From positions 177,917 to 241,916 of the forward strand of contig JADLZK010011544.1 of assembly GCA_015847255.1 (NCBI GenBank): 64,000 bases of DNA, given 5' to 3'. Below are positions 22,530 through 34,511 of the stretch, piece after piece (the first letter of the stretch is position 1; each line of letters begins with the position of its first letter). This DNA is from Hyparrhenia diplandra. Its lineage: Eukaryota > Streptophyta > Magnoliopsida > Poales > Poaceae. Below the pieces are notes generated by a model that was not told the DNA's origin, did no database searches, and saw only the letters and a program-made list of their open reading frames with translations. Made by a program: the position numbers and the translations under genes.

Positions 22530-25500
22530 CTACACAGAATCTATAGGCTTTGTTTCTGGCTTTTCTCCATCTACAATAACCTTGGACTTCATCAGATGAG
22601 AATTTTGCCTTGAATTTAAAGAATTTCTCCTACTGCTCGTGGCTGACTCTTTCATCCCTAGGTAAGTGTACACTGACATCCCCTGCGAGGGCAATGACAG
22701 CTCCACAGAGGCTGGTGAATCCAGGATCAGATTCAAATACCAAATAACCAGAGAGCATTATAACAATTGTCTTGAACTGACCTAGCACAACATGGCGAGA
22801 GCCGAGGTTGCCCTGCAGCATCCAAAATACATTAAAAAATTAGGTTCAGATCCAGAAATGTTGCAAAATTCGATATCCACAGAAGAGAAATGACCAAATA
22901 CTCTACGCTGTCATTTCGAAACCCAAAATATGTCAACCTTCAAGACCAAAAGGGTATCACATAGACAAAAATTATGATTATTGTTTTACAGTTGAATTCT
23001 AAAGACCTTACCAACGTAAAGTTAACTAATATATTTCTATTTTCAAGCTTGGGCATCATAGCAATATTTCATCATAGTAGTACTGGGACATGGAAATATG
23101 GCGTATAAAATAATGCTGTAAGTTAAAACAATTAAAAAGGTGCGCTACTTGTTTCTCTAGGTTACAGGTCCTATTATGTTCAAGTACCCTGATGCCAAAT
23201 TTGGTATAGTAACATTAAAATCAATACGATTGTTTCTCTAGGGTCGAAAAAAGGGGCTTACTATGTGCTCATATCTCCTGGTCTATAAAGTAAATGTCTG
23301 ACATGCATAACCAAGGTTCTTTTTCTAGACATTAGATATGTACAAATATCCACCATAAGGAATTTAAATTGAAATGTACCTCCAGTGGGGGAGGAGGAGA
23401 GGGGGCAGGAAGTCAGGAAATGCAAAGACAATCATATTTTTATGACTCACCCAAGTGCCAAAGCACCAGACCACTGAAGAAGAAAACCGAACAAAGCAGA
23501 TATGATAATTTGCGGTGCTGTTCTTGAAATCCCAATTGAAAGATAAAAGGCCTGGAGGATCCAATAATGGCATCAAAACAATAAAGAAAAAATATGGTAA
23601 TTGGGGTTGTCTTCCACATTAACCTGATCAGACAACCTGGAGGTTAGTATAAAACATAAGGAGATACTTGATGTCACAGAAGAAACAAAACACAAAAACA
23701 ACTTACGCAAGAGCTGTCCAGTTTCCACTCTGTTGTAAATTTGACCACAGGATTTTGTTTACAGCACTAGGAATAATCCAAGCTAGTGCTACACAAGCAC
23801 CAAAAAAAATTGAACTCCAAATCAGTAACAGTTGCAATGGCCACACCAAATGAGACAACAACCAGTGTGATAACCTACATCCAGAAGATATATTTCTTGG
23901 ATTCTTTAAGACTGCGGTTTGAAAATTCTCTTATAACAATAAGATCAATTGAAGAATGGGGCATTATATGAAGCATGAAATTTCTAAGAAATTTACCTTA
24001 TGAAGGGAAACTTTTTTTCTTCAAAAGAAAAAATTCTGCTACTACTATGGTTGGAGTTACAGCTATCTTAGCCATCTGATAGAAACCTACACTGAAGACA
24101 AACAACAATGAGTACATTATGAGATATAGTCGAGGAAAAGGAAGGGAACTTTGTATCCGTTAAACAGGGAATGTATTATTCATGTCACCTGTTATGCTTT
24201 AAGCTGATATTGGCAAGCCCAGTGGAGAAAGACATGACAGCACCTAAAGCAAATAATGAGGAGAAAGGAGTGGATTTTGAAGGAGGAGCAATTGGAAGCA
24301 AGTATAATGCCTTCAGAACAGCCATTAAAGCCAAAGCAAAAAGGTAATGAATTAACGACAGAGCGACTGGGAAGTTAAATCCAACAGTGCCCATTACCTA
24401 CAAGGAAAGACATAACATTTATAAAAGACATGCAAATAGACAAACAGTGGAAGTTTAACATGATTGGAAGGTCAGCCATACCATTTTGTTTGCCATGATG
24501 ATCCCAACAGCAACCACAAAGTTGAATGTCAGTGCAACAATAGGGCCACAAAGTCTCTGCTGCTGACGCTTGGCCCCTTCTGAAGTATGAAAGTCATTGT
24601 ACAGTGAGCCCCTCAGTTCCTCTAGTGCCCGACCTGGTAAGTACAAGTGAGAGAGAGTGTGTGAGACAGTGGCGGAGGACGGAAAAATTTTAAGGTATGG
24701 CAAAGCCAAATAAAAATGGTTTGTGTGCATTGCTCCGCTGCCAGGCTAAAGCCTAGATGCCGGAGCACTAAAATCTAGCCTTGATTCCTCTGGTTGGCAT
24801 CTAGAAGCGCTTCTCTAATCCACGCTCGTTTAGTAGTTAGTTATGTCAGATTGACAAATAATTGGTTCATCATACCTATCAGAAATTCAGAATATCATCT
24901 CACCCACGTCAATCAACAAAATTGTATCCCATCCCAGCCCATAAAGCTACGATGAATGATATATACATACGGAGTATATATGCATCCAAGTCTGAACCAA
25001 AATCAAGTAGTATAGCAGGTGGCCGCCGTCAGACAAGTCCCGGTCTTCTTGTCCCGTCATCCATGCCCATGCCCATCAACTGCAGGGGAACGGGTGGCGA
25101 GGCAGGCGTGCAGGCAGCTGGCCTCGCGGACGACTGCATAGAGGAGGCTCACCGCCCACCTGCTTGCCAGAGACCATCTGCCGGTGTGGTTCCCTCCCTC
25201 ATTGACGGAGGAAGCAGAGGAGATGGGCGAGCGCCGGCCGTCCGTGTACGCAAACGACATGGACGAGCTCTGGCCATGCGAGAGAGAGAGGCGGCCCTAT
25301 CACAGCGACTGGGTCCAATGGCTAGCACCAGGCAGTAGGGGCGATTTGGAGTGAGGATCCGCGGCAGAGTTGAGGTCGGGCGACTGCCCTACCTTGCCCT
25401 ACCGGGTCCTCCGCCCCTGGTGTGAGACAAGACTTAATGCAGCAGACTTTTTCCAATGAGATGGTTATATATGTCACCATTAAACAAAATCTTAACATGC

Positions 25501-26597
25501 AATCTCTTTACCCGAATTTGAAACTAGGGCAATGGAAAACTAGTCATAAAGTCGGGTCTAACAAGCACTTCATGATATTGAAATTATTCAGTGGCATCAA
25601 AATATGTTTGTTACGAAAAAAATAATGTTTGCCTCTGTAACTAATGTAATTCAAACATTCCCACAATTTAAATGCTAGATTTCAATTAAACAAGATTTAT
25701 TGTGCCATGAAACTATTAGCAAGCTCGACTCTTTTCCTGAGGTATCTAATAAGTGCTGAAATAGCTATCATGTGCAATCAAACTTTCAAAAATCTTCATT
25801 TGAAAAGGAGGAAATCATTGTATACAATCAAACTAAGTGAAATCACCACGGAACCCAAGAGCTATCACCATCCTTTAAAATGATAAGGCACACTGCCTTG
25901 CATCAATATCATCATACTTTGAGAAAGCAGCTGCAAGAATGAAGTGATGAACTGATCTGGGACCAGGAGAAGAAACAAACACTGGGGTTTACCAAGACCG
26001 AACAAACACTGGGATTTACCAACACCGAGCTATGCTGAGGACAAAAGATAGCAAGTGGACTTCAGCATTCCAATTCCCAACTGCTTGTTCTCTCGGGTTG
26101 ATTACACATGAACAAACGAAAAGCAGCCAGCCAATCATAATATGTTAACCTTAGCTGATGAAACAACTGGAGGCACTCTCCAAACTGGCAACCATAATTC
26201 TCTGTGAGCAGGGGAAAGGGAAGCTATGAATTATCCTAGTCACAATGTCGCTCACACCATGAAGTAACGACCAAAACGAAGCATTTCATGCTCTCTCTCT
26301 TCCACACACACACACACACACCGTTCCACCAGAGAAGCACTCAAAGCTTGGATCTTTATGTCTAGTTGTAAAAGAAAGAAGAGCCAGTGAAACAGGATTA
26401 CAGGAAAAACACATCGGCGCAGCATCTACAAGAACAAACCCCATAAGTGCCCCCTCATGACAAGCACGAGAACAAGAAATTGATAGGGGCCGAGGGGCTG
26501 GGGAGTCTTGGTCCTGACCTGCCTCGCCGGCGTCGCTGTCCTTGCGCTTGATGAAGCGCCGGCCGCCGCCGGGGAGAATGGAATCCCAAATGCCCAT
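22530..26597 (-). CDS. Nucleotide-sugar / triose-phosphate translocator family transporter
   Basis: A drug/metabolite-superfamily transporter, expected in Golgi or ER membranes exchanging nucleotide sugars; the substrate cannot be read from sequence. Seven exons on the minus strand: 26519-26597, 24482-24633, 24189-24397, 23997-24091, 23707-23874, 23451-23623 and 22530-22812, all GT-AG with consistent phases. The start is MGIWDSILPGGG then RRFIKRKDSD. Key motifs are GAKRQQQRLCGP, AVGIIMANKMV, MSFSTGLANISLKHN, VGFYQMAKIAVTPT, VAIATVTDLEF, VLGQFKTIVIMLSGYLVF and MSVYTYLGMKES, giving ~9-10 membrane spans and a polar C-tail. As read, six one-base shifts break exons 4 to 7 (near 24010, 23809, 23590, 23510, 22792 and 22682), all in short homopolymers. 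Intron 1 is 1.9 kb and carries a transposon. The family is secure; the subfamily is not. Confidence 0.82.
24669..25419. mobile_element. Non-autonomous DNA transposon (~750 bp) in intron 1 of the transporter gene
   Basis: Flanked by the direct repeat GTGTGAGACA (24659-24668 and 25420-25429). Its ends are inverted: left GTGGCGGAGGACGG, right GGGTCCTCCGCCCCTG. A 9-10 bp duplication suggests a Mutator-type element. The interior has a GC-rich patch (25020-25340) with no recognisable protein. The ends resemble those of the MITE at 56944-57163 (AGTGGCGGCGGACCC). Confidence 0.72.
26303..26321. repeat. CA microsatellite next to a CT run
   Basis: A run of about nine CA units preceded by a CT run (26290-26300), within intron 1 of the minus-strand transporter gene. 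Confidence 0.9.
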
Positions 26598-26803
26598 TGC
26601 CGCCGGCACATCAGCCGGATCCCCACGCTATCCGTCTCTTCTTCCGCCGCCGGTGCAGCAGAACGGCGGTTCCTGGGCCGGGCTGCCGGCGCTAGGTACT
26701 TGTTGGAGCTCAAGGTCTTGCGAATTAGGATACAGGTGGGCTGAGCAGATGCAGGCTAGTATACAGTAGATGGCGAATTGGCGACGGTCAGTCGATTAGG
26801 AGA

Positions 26804-26962
26804 GGATTTTTATTTATTTGCCACTCTTACGGATGTAAACCTGCGTGTGTCTAACGATGACGCGTGACCACCATCTCGTCCATGACATGTGGGGTTTGAG
26901 TGGCAAATAAATAAGAGTGTCGTATAAGAGTGGCAAATCTGTGGCAAAAAAATAAAACCCCC
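26804..26962. mobile_element. 159-bp MITE in the transporter promoter region
   Basis: Flanked by the exact 9-bp repeat ATTAGGAGA (26795-26803 and 26963-26971). The ends are inverted: left GGATTTTTATTTATTTGCCAC, right GTGGCAAAAAAATAAAACCC. An additional AGAGTGGCAAAT copy lies just inside the right end. A 9-bp duplication points to a Mutator-type MITE. It lies ~207 bp upstream of the transporter ATG (26597), so it may affect transcription. Confidence 0.8.
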
Positions 26963-27124
26963 ATTAGGAGATGAGAATGGGAATATGTGATTCTGCCAGT
27001 GCCAACATTCCCTGTTTATATATTATTAAAACGAAGAGTATACATTCCTGCTTTTGGATAAGGCCAATATGGTTTAACAATGTCGAGTACTATTTCAAAA
27101 TAGAGATAATTAATAGTATTCAAT

Positions 27125-27275
27125 TACTCCCTTCGTCCATAAAATATAAAAAATAATATTTAATTACCTCCTCCGAAGCAACTATAGATTTAACTTAATG
27201 ATAAATAGCATCAATATTTATGTCTCATTACAAAAATATATTCGTAATTAATCTAGTGATACTTATTTTTTTATC
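27125..27275. mobile_element. Stowaway MITE fragment
   Basis: It starts CTCCCTTCGTCCATAAAATAT and keeps internal phrases of the split MITE near the LINE (ATCAATATTTATG..., GATACTTATTTTTTT). The right terminal repeat is missing. Confidence 0.5.
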
Positions 27276-27283
27276 ATTCAAAC

Positions 27284-27429
27284 TTCTCTGTTTCTAAATT
27301 ATAAGTCATTTTGACTTTTTTAAATACATTTGTTTTACTGCGTTTTAGATATAATATATGTCTAGATACATAACAAATTTTATGTACCAAAAAAATCGAA
27401 GTGAATTATAATTTGATGAAACGGAGGGA
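27284..27429. mobile_element. Stowaway-like MITE (~146 bp)
   Basis: The left end TTCTCTGTTTCTAAATTATAAGT is inverted relative to the right end AATTATAATTTGATGAAACGGAGGGA. The interior is a TA-rich hairpin with GTCTAGATACATAA. It belongs to the same broad family as the elements at 53355 and 54941. Confidence 0.65.
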
Positions 27430-29345
27430 AATTTTAATATAATTGTAGTCAAAGTTTAAATTGTTTGTCTCCTTGATGGGAAAATGAGAATTGTATCCCT
27501 TCGTGATCAAATGGAGTATTTTGAGATTAAAGAGGTTTGGCTTAATACATATCTAAAAGCGACTTTAGAATGAATTAATATATCATACATTTTTTTTTTT
27601 TTTGAGATTACACAAGTCTGACACCACGGACACTCAACATGTATGCATATTCACCCCTATGAACACATACGCAGTTTTGCAAAGCAGAGGAAGAATTCAC
27701 TTTTCCTTCTATTTTTTTATCGTGGATTTTAAGAATTATTCTATGTATTCTCCCAATGGATAGTGCTACCTTTAATTCCAAAAATATAATGTAGCCTTCC
27801 CACTTTACACAAGTCTTGAGTTGGAGTGGCGGTTGAGAGATCAGTTTCATGGAGCATGGTGAAAATTATGATAACACAAGTCGCCACATTGATCTGAATC
27901 AATTGAGTAAGCCCAAGCCATACTTCCCGTACAAGAACCTTTAAGCGATAATATATTTCATCACCACTTCTACGAGAAAAGCATCTCACACTTACTCTTT
28001 GTTCCCTCGAAGAACACATGAATGTCTCATCATAAATTTTGGGTGTTTTTGTGATTCCTCACCTCTAGCCTTCAGGCACCCGGTTTGGCCACCACCCTAT
28101 CTATATTTCATTTGATCTGGTTGTCAGCCAGATGCGCGCCATGCGTCCCCCGCACGCCCGCCAACAGGACTTTCTTTAGAAACCGCAAACCCCCAAGAGC
28201 CCTCCGCTCATATCTCGGCTTAACATAAGAAAAAAAAGAGGAAAAGCGGCAAAACCTCAAGAGATGCTCCTCCCCCCCCCCGCCGCCGCCACCGTCGTCT
28301 GCCCCTCCATCGGCTGCCCATCGCGCCACCTTGCAGGCCCGCCGCCACATCGATTCGCCGCCGCCACGCCCAACCTAGACGCCATTACTGGCATTGCGAG
28401 CCGTCGTGTCGTGGATGCGCCTCGCGCCACTCCGACCCACACGCCACAAGCCCTTGGTGGCGTTGCCGCGTCGCGGTTGCGCCTACGCACCATCGCCTTG
28501 GAGTACATTCGATAGCCTACGAGCAAAGTGAGCAAGTAGTGGGTCCTGAACGGGATGCGATAAGACGGGGAGGGGGTTGGCTAAGTTGAGTCATTCCATG
28601 TGTGTGGGTGCATCTGGAGCGAGACGGATGCCTGTCAGTGGCAATTACCGTATTTTGGCAAGATTGAAAAAAAAAACTGCTCTCAAGCAACTTTCCTATC
28701 TTAATGTCCAATCTTTCAGTATCTACGAAAATCGATCCAAAAAAAAAAATATATGAAGGTGGAAAGATATATGAGAAGAAAAAAGGGTAGGATTGAGTTC
28801 TAAATGTAAATATATATACGCGAGAGAAATATAAAAATAGTTGGATTGAAATAGTTTAGGATTGCTAATGTAAAATTGCCTTTTATATTTTAGCTAGAGG
28901 GTTTTCGAAATTGTTGAATGAACCGACAGACATAGCCACTTGAAAACTCATTAATTTACAAATCATAGTTTTTTAGAACTATTGGAGATGCCAAGCGGGA
29001 ACTGAATAACGCACCCTGAGCCTCCGCCACGTTCTAATCCTTTTCGCCCCAGCTCACGCTATAGCTGTCATTGTCCAACATCGCACTCTCTTGGCTGGCA
29101 CAGAGGGAAACTGAACACACGCCCATAGCACCACCACGTGTCACCTTCGTCGTACATGGGCCCACATGTCGGCGTCGGAGCCCGCCCCCCGATCAGCACA
29201 CCCCAGCCAGCCCAAAATCCCCCCCGCGTTTAATCGCCACCATGGCTTCCCCACCAACACTAATCAACCCCCAAATCCACCGCCCCTTCATCTCCCTCTC
29301 CTAGGATCCGCCCCGGCAAGGCGAGAGCCGAGGGGGCGCGGGGCA

Positions 29346-29404
29346 GCCGACGCCGACGCTGCCGCTGCCGCTGCCGCCGCAGCCGCAGCCGCAGCTGCAG
29401 CCGT
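29346..29404 (+). repeat. GCC/GCAGCC trinucleotide repeat in the 5' leader of the TMEM245-like gene
   Basis: Imperfect triplets (GACGCC, GCTGCC, GCAGCC) fill about 60 bases and end ~20 bp before the ATG at 29425. Polyalanine frames across it are composition artefacts. Confidence 0.8.
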
Positions 29405-29424
29405 AGCGGCATTTTGTCGAGCAA

Positions 29425-31979
29425 ATGGCGCTCGTGCCCAGCGGCGGCGCGGGCGCTTGCAGCGACGAGGCCGCCCTCGGGCTGCCGTGGTCCGAGATGT
29501 TCCGCTCCGCCTCGCTCCGCCGGCCCAAGCAGGAGTCCGACGACGCGCCGCCCAGGAAGCCGGCGAGGGCCAAGGAGATGAAGTCCGCCGGCGTCGGCGG
29601 GGGCCGGGGCCGACATCGCGGGGCTCTCGCTGGAGCCCGACGCGCGCCTGGCGCTCTACATCGCCATGGCGCACGCGGGCCTCGCCACCGCGCTGCTCGT
29701 GCTCTACGGCCTCTACCTCCTGCTCGCCGACTTCCTCCGCCCGCTGCAGTGGGCGCTGCTCTGCTCCGTCCCGCTCCGCGAGACGCAGCGCGCGCTCGTC
29801 GCCTTCTGGGAGCCCCCGCCCGCGCCGGACTCAGCGCCACACTGCTCGCGCTGCCGGTCGCCGCGCTCCGCTCCTCAGCGGCCACGCTCGCCGACGCGCG
29901 CGCCGCACTCCTGCGCCGCCCGCTCCCGTCCTCGCCGGCGTTCCCGCGCCTCCTCCGCTGGCTCGTCTCCTTCTTCTTCTTCCTCGTCCTCTTCGAGCGC
30001 CTCGGCGCTGCCACCGCGCTGCTCTTCCTCCTCCTCGCGCTCGCCTTCTTCGCCGCGTCCCCCAAGCTCAAACGCGCCGCCACCTCACGCATGTCCAGCC
30101 GGCCTCCCTCCTCGCGCGGCCTCCTCTTAACTGGAGGCATCCTCCGCCACCTTAAGACGCTAGTCGCCCTTGGTCTCATGCTTGGTATGATCGCCGGCTT
30201 CATAACTGGCAGCATCTTCTTCTCCTACAAGATTGGGCTAGAGGGCAAGGACGCCGTCATGTCCCTCAAGTCCCATGTCGAGAATAGCAACTACACTGAG
30301 AAGATTGGCCTCAAGAAATGGATGGACGACAATGACATCCCTGGCTTGGTCGATCAGTACTCTGCCAAGATCTATGACACCGTGTGGGAGCAGGTCGACC
30401 AATTGGCTGTGCAGTACAACCTTACAGATTTCACTAGTGGCTTCAGGCATTTCTTGATCAGCCAATCAGTTGACCCAAAGAGCAAGGCGCTCATCAGTTC
30501 CAGACCGCACCCATATTCAATGAAGTTGCAATCAATTGCGACGCGTGTGAAGAAAAGAGAGTGGGTGGAGATTTACAAGGAGCTTGACTCGTTCTTTAGG
30601 GAGCTGTTGATCACAAGAGAGGATTTGGTGGTCAAGGCCAAGGGGCTGGCTTTGCAGGGAACAGAAATCGCAAAGAGGCTGCTGTCCAGCAGTACATCGG
30701 TGCTGGGCGGTAGTGCCAATTTGATGTTATCAATTGCTCTCCGCATTGTCTCAGGTGCGGCTGAGGTGGTTAATTTCCTGTCACAACTGATGGTGTTCTT
30801 GTGGGTGCTGTATTACCTCATTACTGTCGAGGGAGGCGGAGCTACAGAGCAAATCATTGATCTTTTGCCAGTGTCAAAACAAGTAAAGGACCGCTGTGTT
30901 GAGGTCATCGATCATGCCATCAGTAGTGTCTTGTTGGCAACTGCCAAGATTGCCATATTTCAAGGGGGGCTGACATGGCTGCTGTTCAAGTTCTTCAAAG
31001 TACATTTTGTGTACACATCAACTGTGCTTGGATTCATCAGTGCACTTGTGCCAATACTTCCATTTTGGCTGTCCTCAATATTTGCCACAGGGCAGCTTCT
31101 CATGGAAGGGAGATATGTGCTTGGACTGGTGGTAACTGCGATACACCTCATGCTCATGGATTATGGCACAACTACCATTCTGGAGGATATACCTGGGTAC
31201 AATGGATATCTCACAGGCCTCAGCATAATTGGTGGCATGGCACTGTTTCCCAATGCTCTGGAGGTACTAACTTTGTTCTCACTTCTTTTGTACTGCTAGT
31301 TTCATTTCACCATATAAAGTGCTTCTATGAAAATTTAACTTCTGCACAGTTTTTCTTGCACATTACTGTTTTAGAAAGCTATTAGAATCTGCATCATCTG
31401 TCTGGAACCAAAGGCAAGAAAGAATTTTGTTCTCTAGATGTATCATTTCTCCCTTTTTTTTATTATTTATTTAGATAGTTGTGGTTAAATTCATTTTCTC
31501 CACATATTTTCGCCTTCCTGCAGTAGCTTGCTACTTTGTGTGCATCTCTATTTGCTTTTAGCTGCATTCAGCTACAAGTATTATCTTGGTTAGTCAAAGT
31601 TGGGAAAAGGTGTTGCCATGTCGAACAATTTCCCATAGGTTGCGTGTCAATGTATCGTATAGGTGTGTAACTGTGTGTGTAATTGGTTTCGTGAAAGTAA
31701 GAAGATGCAACATCTGTTTTTATGCAGGAAATAGAGTATTCTTCTTTTCTGTGGATGGTAGACTAAATTGCTTCAAAATCATCCTAATTTTTGGGAGCTG
31801 GATCGTATAAATAGTTTCACATAGTGATATGTAGCTTTTTCTTTGCCTCAAATTTGGCTTATCTTGTTGTCGCTGTTCTGCAGGGTGCAATATTAGGTCC
31901 CCTTATAATGACGGTTGTTATATCGTTGAAGAACCTGTACACAGAGTTTGTGCTTGCTGATGGGGAGGAGGCCAGTTAG
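29425..31979 (+). CDS. TMEM245-like polytopic membrane protein (AI-2E transporter superfamily)
   Basis: Plant homologue of TMEM245, a multi-span membrane protein with an AI-2E-transporter-like C-terminal half; its cargo is unknown. There are two exons: 29425-31263 and 31884-31979, with GT-AG ends and the join LE|GAILGPL. The start matches plant relatives: MALVPSG, then LPWSEMFRSASLRRP. Membrane segments include LARYI/ALYIAMAHAGLATALLVLYGLYLLL-type helices, a phenylalanine-rich helix near 29965 and several in 30170-31250. Conserved C-terminal phrases are FLWVLYYLITVEGGG, FISALVPILPFWLSSIFATG, MDYGTTTILEDIPGYNGYLTG and GPLIMTVVISLKNLYTEF. Corrected length is ~644 residues, as expected for the plant family. 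As read, one extra G near 29606 puts ~215 bases out of frame, and a missing C near 29833 restores it, so a single long open frame hides a wrong segment of ~70 residues. Confidence 0.9.
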
Positions 31980-34249
31980 CACCAGATACAAGGATAAAAT
32001 GCCTATATTGCCAGAGAAATACTTGTGTAGGATTTTCACCTGCAATGTTCACATGATGGTTTTGCTCTTGTACCATGCCTGAGTATATGCACAGCTATCG
32101 CAGCAGTTGTGATGTTTTCCTTCTTGTTGCAACCTGCCCTCTCTGTAGCTGTATTAATATCTATTGGATTGTTCCATAGATTTGGTTTTGATGTCTGCCG
32201 AATACTGACTGACCTTTCTGTCATATCAAACTGGAGTTGTACAGTACTTCGTTTTTTTTCTTTGCCAATAGTGGTTATCTAGACTGTGTTACTAATCTTT
32301 TTTTGTGGTTTTGTTTTGCCAATAGTGGTATCTAGACTAAGTTGCATTACTAATATTTTTGGTGTTATATCTGTCTTGTTCATATATATAGCTTACATGC
32401 ATCCAACTCTAGTAATTTCAGTAAATTAATATAAACTGTTTGTTAGGCGCCTTTCTGCTGCGCTTCCTCGAAGGGCCCAGTTAGCAAATTGCTTGGAAGA
32501 GATTAATTAACTAGAGCTGTTCATCAGCACAAGAGACCCTGGGTAGGCAGGTACCTTGCAATTGTACTAAAAGAGCCAGCTGGCCAGATTTCAGAATTCA
32601 GACAGCTAAACAAGGTCAGAATGTTACTCTTGTCTCTGCATATCTGCATCTACCCCTGGCTTTTCCGATCAGTTCTTTGTTTGGCACTCCAATTCTGTAC
32701 AGTCCTGAATATTTCTGAATGATTGCAATGATTACCCTTGTTCTTTGGAAACAAAACATGGATGGATTTATCATATGTTATGTCATGTACTTATGTTAGC
32801 TTGTGAGCCAAAAAGCTTTGTGGCTTTACTTATGATCTGAACTTGTTCTTGACCTTGAGTCATGGAGTTGCAGAATGAACTTCATTTCCTATTATGCATA
32901 ACTTTTGGTGGAAGGAGTTGCTATTCCTTCGAAACTTGAAAGGGAACACTGGGAGGTGGAGACTAAAATAGTTCCCTGCTTTTCAAACTTTACTTTATGA
33001 CGATGATTACTACTGGTCGATTTTCTAGACCCTAATCAAAAGCCATGTCAAGGTATGTTGTGTGGCTTGCACATCTGAGTTCTCAAGTCTTCTATGCTCT
33101 GGATAGAGACTAGTAGTCTCCATTTCTTGCTGATATTCTGGACTCTGGAGCATCTTTTAATTATATCACCGTGTTTGTTGAACTGTTCGCGATAATCCAT
33201 TGACGTTGACACCTGTGCTACCGTCAAACCTTGCGAGCTTATAAAAGTATATAAGCTGCCTCTTATTTACCAAGTCAGGTCATCGTCTCATGGTTGCACG
33301 GAAAAAGCCATGTAATTTTCTTCTTGGAAGACTACAAAAGGTTTCATTTTGTGTGTAGCAATCAAATGATACTAAAAGTCCTGATGGTGTTGCTGGTTTG
33401 AAACTAGTTTTGTTCTGTGCGGTCATGATTTTACCTCTAGCAGGGATTATTATTGTGTCGCTAAGATTATTCTTGGTGCTGACCTGCTGGGTTGCACTTT
33501 TCTGTGACACATTGGCAGCTTTCTCGTGTTGGCGGCAGAAGGGGCCTGGAAGTGGCCGTTTGTAATTATTTTGACACGCAGATTCTTTCGAGGGAATAAA
33601 TATAATATTATTGATTCGTAGTATTTTTTTTCATAAATAATAATAATAATAATAATGTGATACTGGGCCATTGAATTACGCAGGTTCTTTAGAGGGCACA
33701 GAATTTTATTTCCCAGAAAAGTGACATAAAATAAAATAACAATATACATAAAGAAAAGACAAATTGCCTCGTATGATTCTTCCAATAGTTGCCACATTTT
33801 ATAGTCGTTGGTCGAAGCATCTTCCGTAACTATGGCACTTTTTACGAAGGATGCCGGTTTCAACCGTGAGGTCAATATTTCTTTTTTTTTAAAAAAAATG
33901 AGATCAACCTCAGAAGATAGTTTTTCATGAAGAAAAAAAGTGCATACATACTCTTAATAAGCTGAAAATGACTCAAATCTATCTAGGTGGTTGAGATGTA
34001 CGACCATACCTCTTACTCTACCTAACCAATTAAGATAAGCTCACTTCTTGGTCCCCTTTTATAGTGGTGTTAACTCGATTAATTCTTTTGAGCTAAATGT
34101 GCCCGTAATACATTAACTTAGGGCATCTATGACAATTGGGTTCATCAACTTTGAAAGTTTTATGGATTCATAAACTCTTTAGGCAATAGGCTCTTCATCG
34201 TATTTTCATACCCCATCACCTAGGTCGTTAAAGCAGGTGTTGAGGAGTA
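31980..34249. other. 3' flank of the TMEM245-like gene and intergenic DNA
   Basis: It begins with the probable 3' UTR. An ATA triplet run lies at 33637-33656. The rest is TA-rich with no gene. A stretch at 32448-32640 is less TA-rich and follows a splice-acceptor-free context, so it could be a late 3' UTR exon, but this is not supported. Confidence 0.45.
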
Positions 34250-34511
34250 CTCCCTCCATACCCAAAAAGCTTAACGTTTAGGACTTAAAAAGTTCTCAAA
34301 AATATAACTTTACCTCTTTTTTATTATAAAAATATTTATCAAAGAGTGATATATGTATACCCTTATTAAATTTTTTTTTAAGACAAATCTATTCATATAG
34401 GTTTCACATATACAAACTCAACAACGTAAAAGTTATTGATGATTTATATTCCCAATGTTTGACCCAAAACGCGTGTCCCTAAACATCAAGTTTTATTGGT
34501 ATGGAGGGAGT
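34250..34511. mobile_element. Stowaway MITE (~262 bp)
   Basis: Inverted ends CTCCCTCCATACCCAAAAAG and CTTTTATTGG-type: the right end reads CAAGTTTTATTGGTATGGAGGGAG. TA lies on both sides (AGTA|CTCCC and GGGAG|TA). The flanking sequence (GGCATCTATGACAATTGGGTTCATCAAC before, AAAAAGTTTATAAACTTAG after) may be another, older repeat that it entered. Confidence 0.78.

Larger units (their letters stand above)
26972..29345. other. Intergenic region between the divergent transporter and TMEM245-like genes
   Basis: Mostly TA-rich DNA. It contains two Stowaway-type pieces (27125-27275 and 27284-27429, listed separately) and a GC-rich patch at about 28120-28540 with a C run at 28272-28281. That patch has open frames on both strands but no recognisable protein. 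No gene is supported. Confidence 0.5.

Noticed and set aside
24862..25338. A 158-residue frame in transporter intron 1
   Set aside because: It lies inside the inserted transposon, ends without recognisable domains, and its GC-rich part is open in several frames.
28257..28535. Minus-strand frame in the GC-rich patch near 28.4 kb
   Set aside because: Low-complexity glycine/arginine/alanine composition next to a C run, with no recognisable motif or promoter support.
29166..30215. Long alternative frames on both strands over the TMEM245-like first exon
   Set aside because: They are GC-driven shadows. Only the segment at about 29606-29833 in the second plus frame is real, as part of the TMEM245-like protein after the frame errors.
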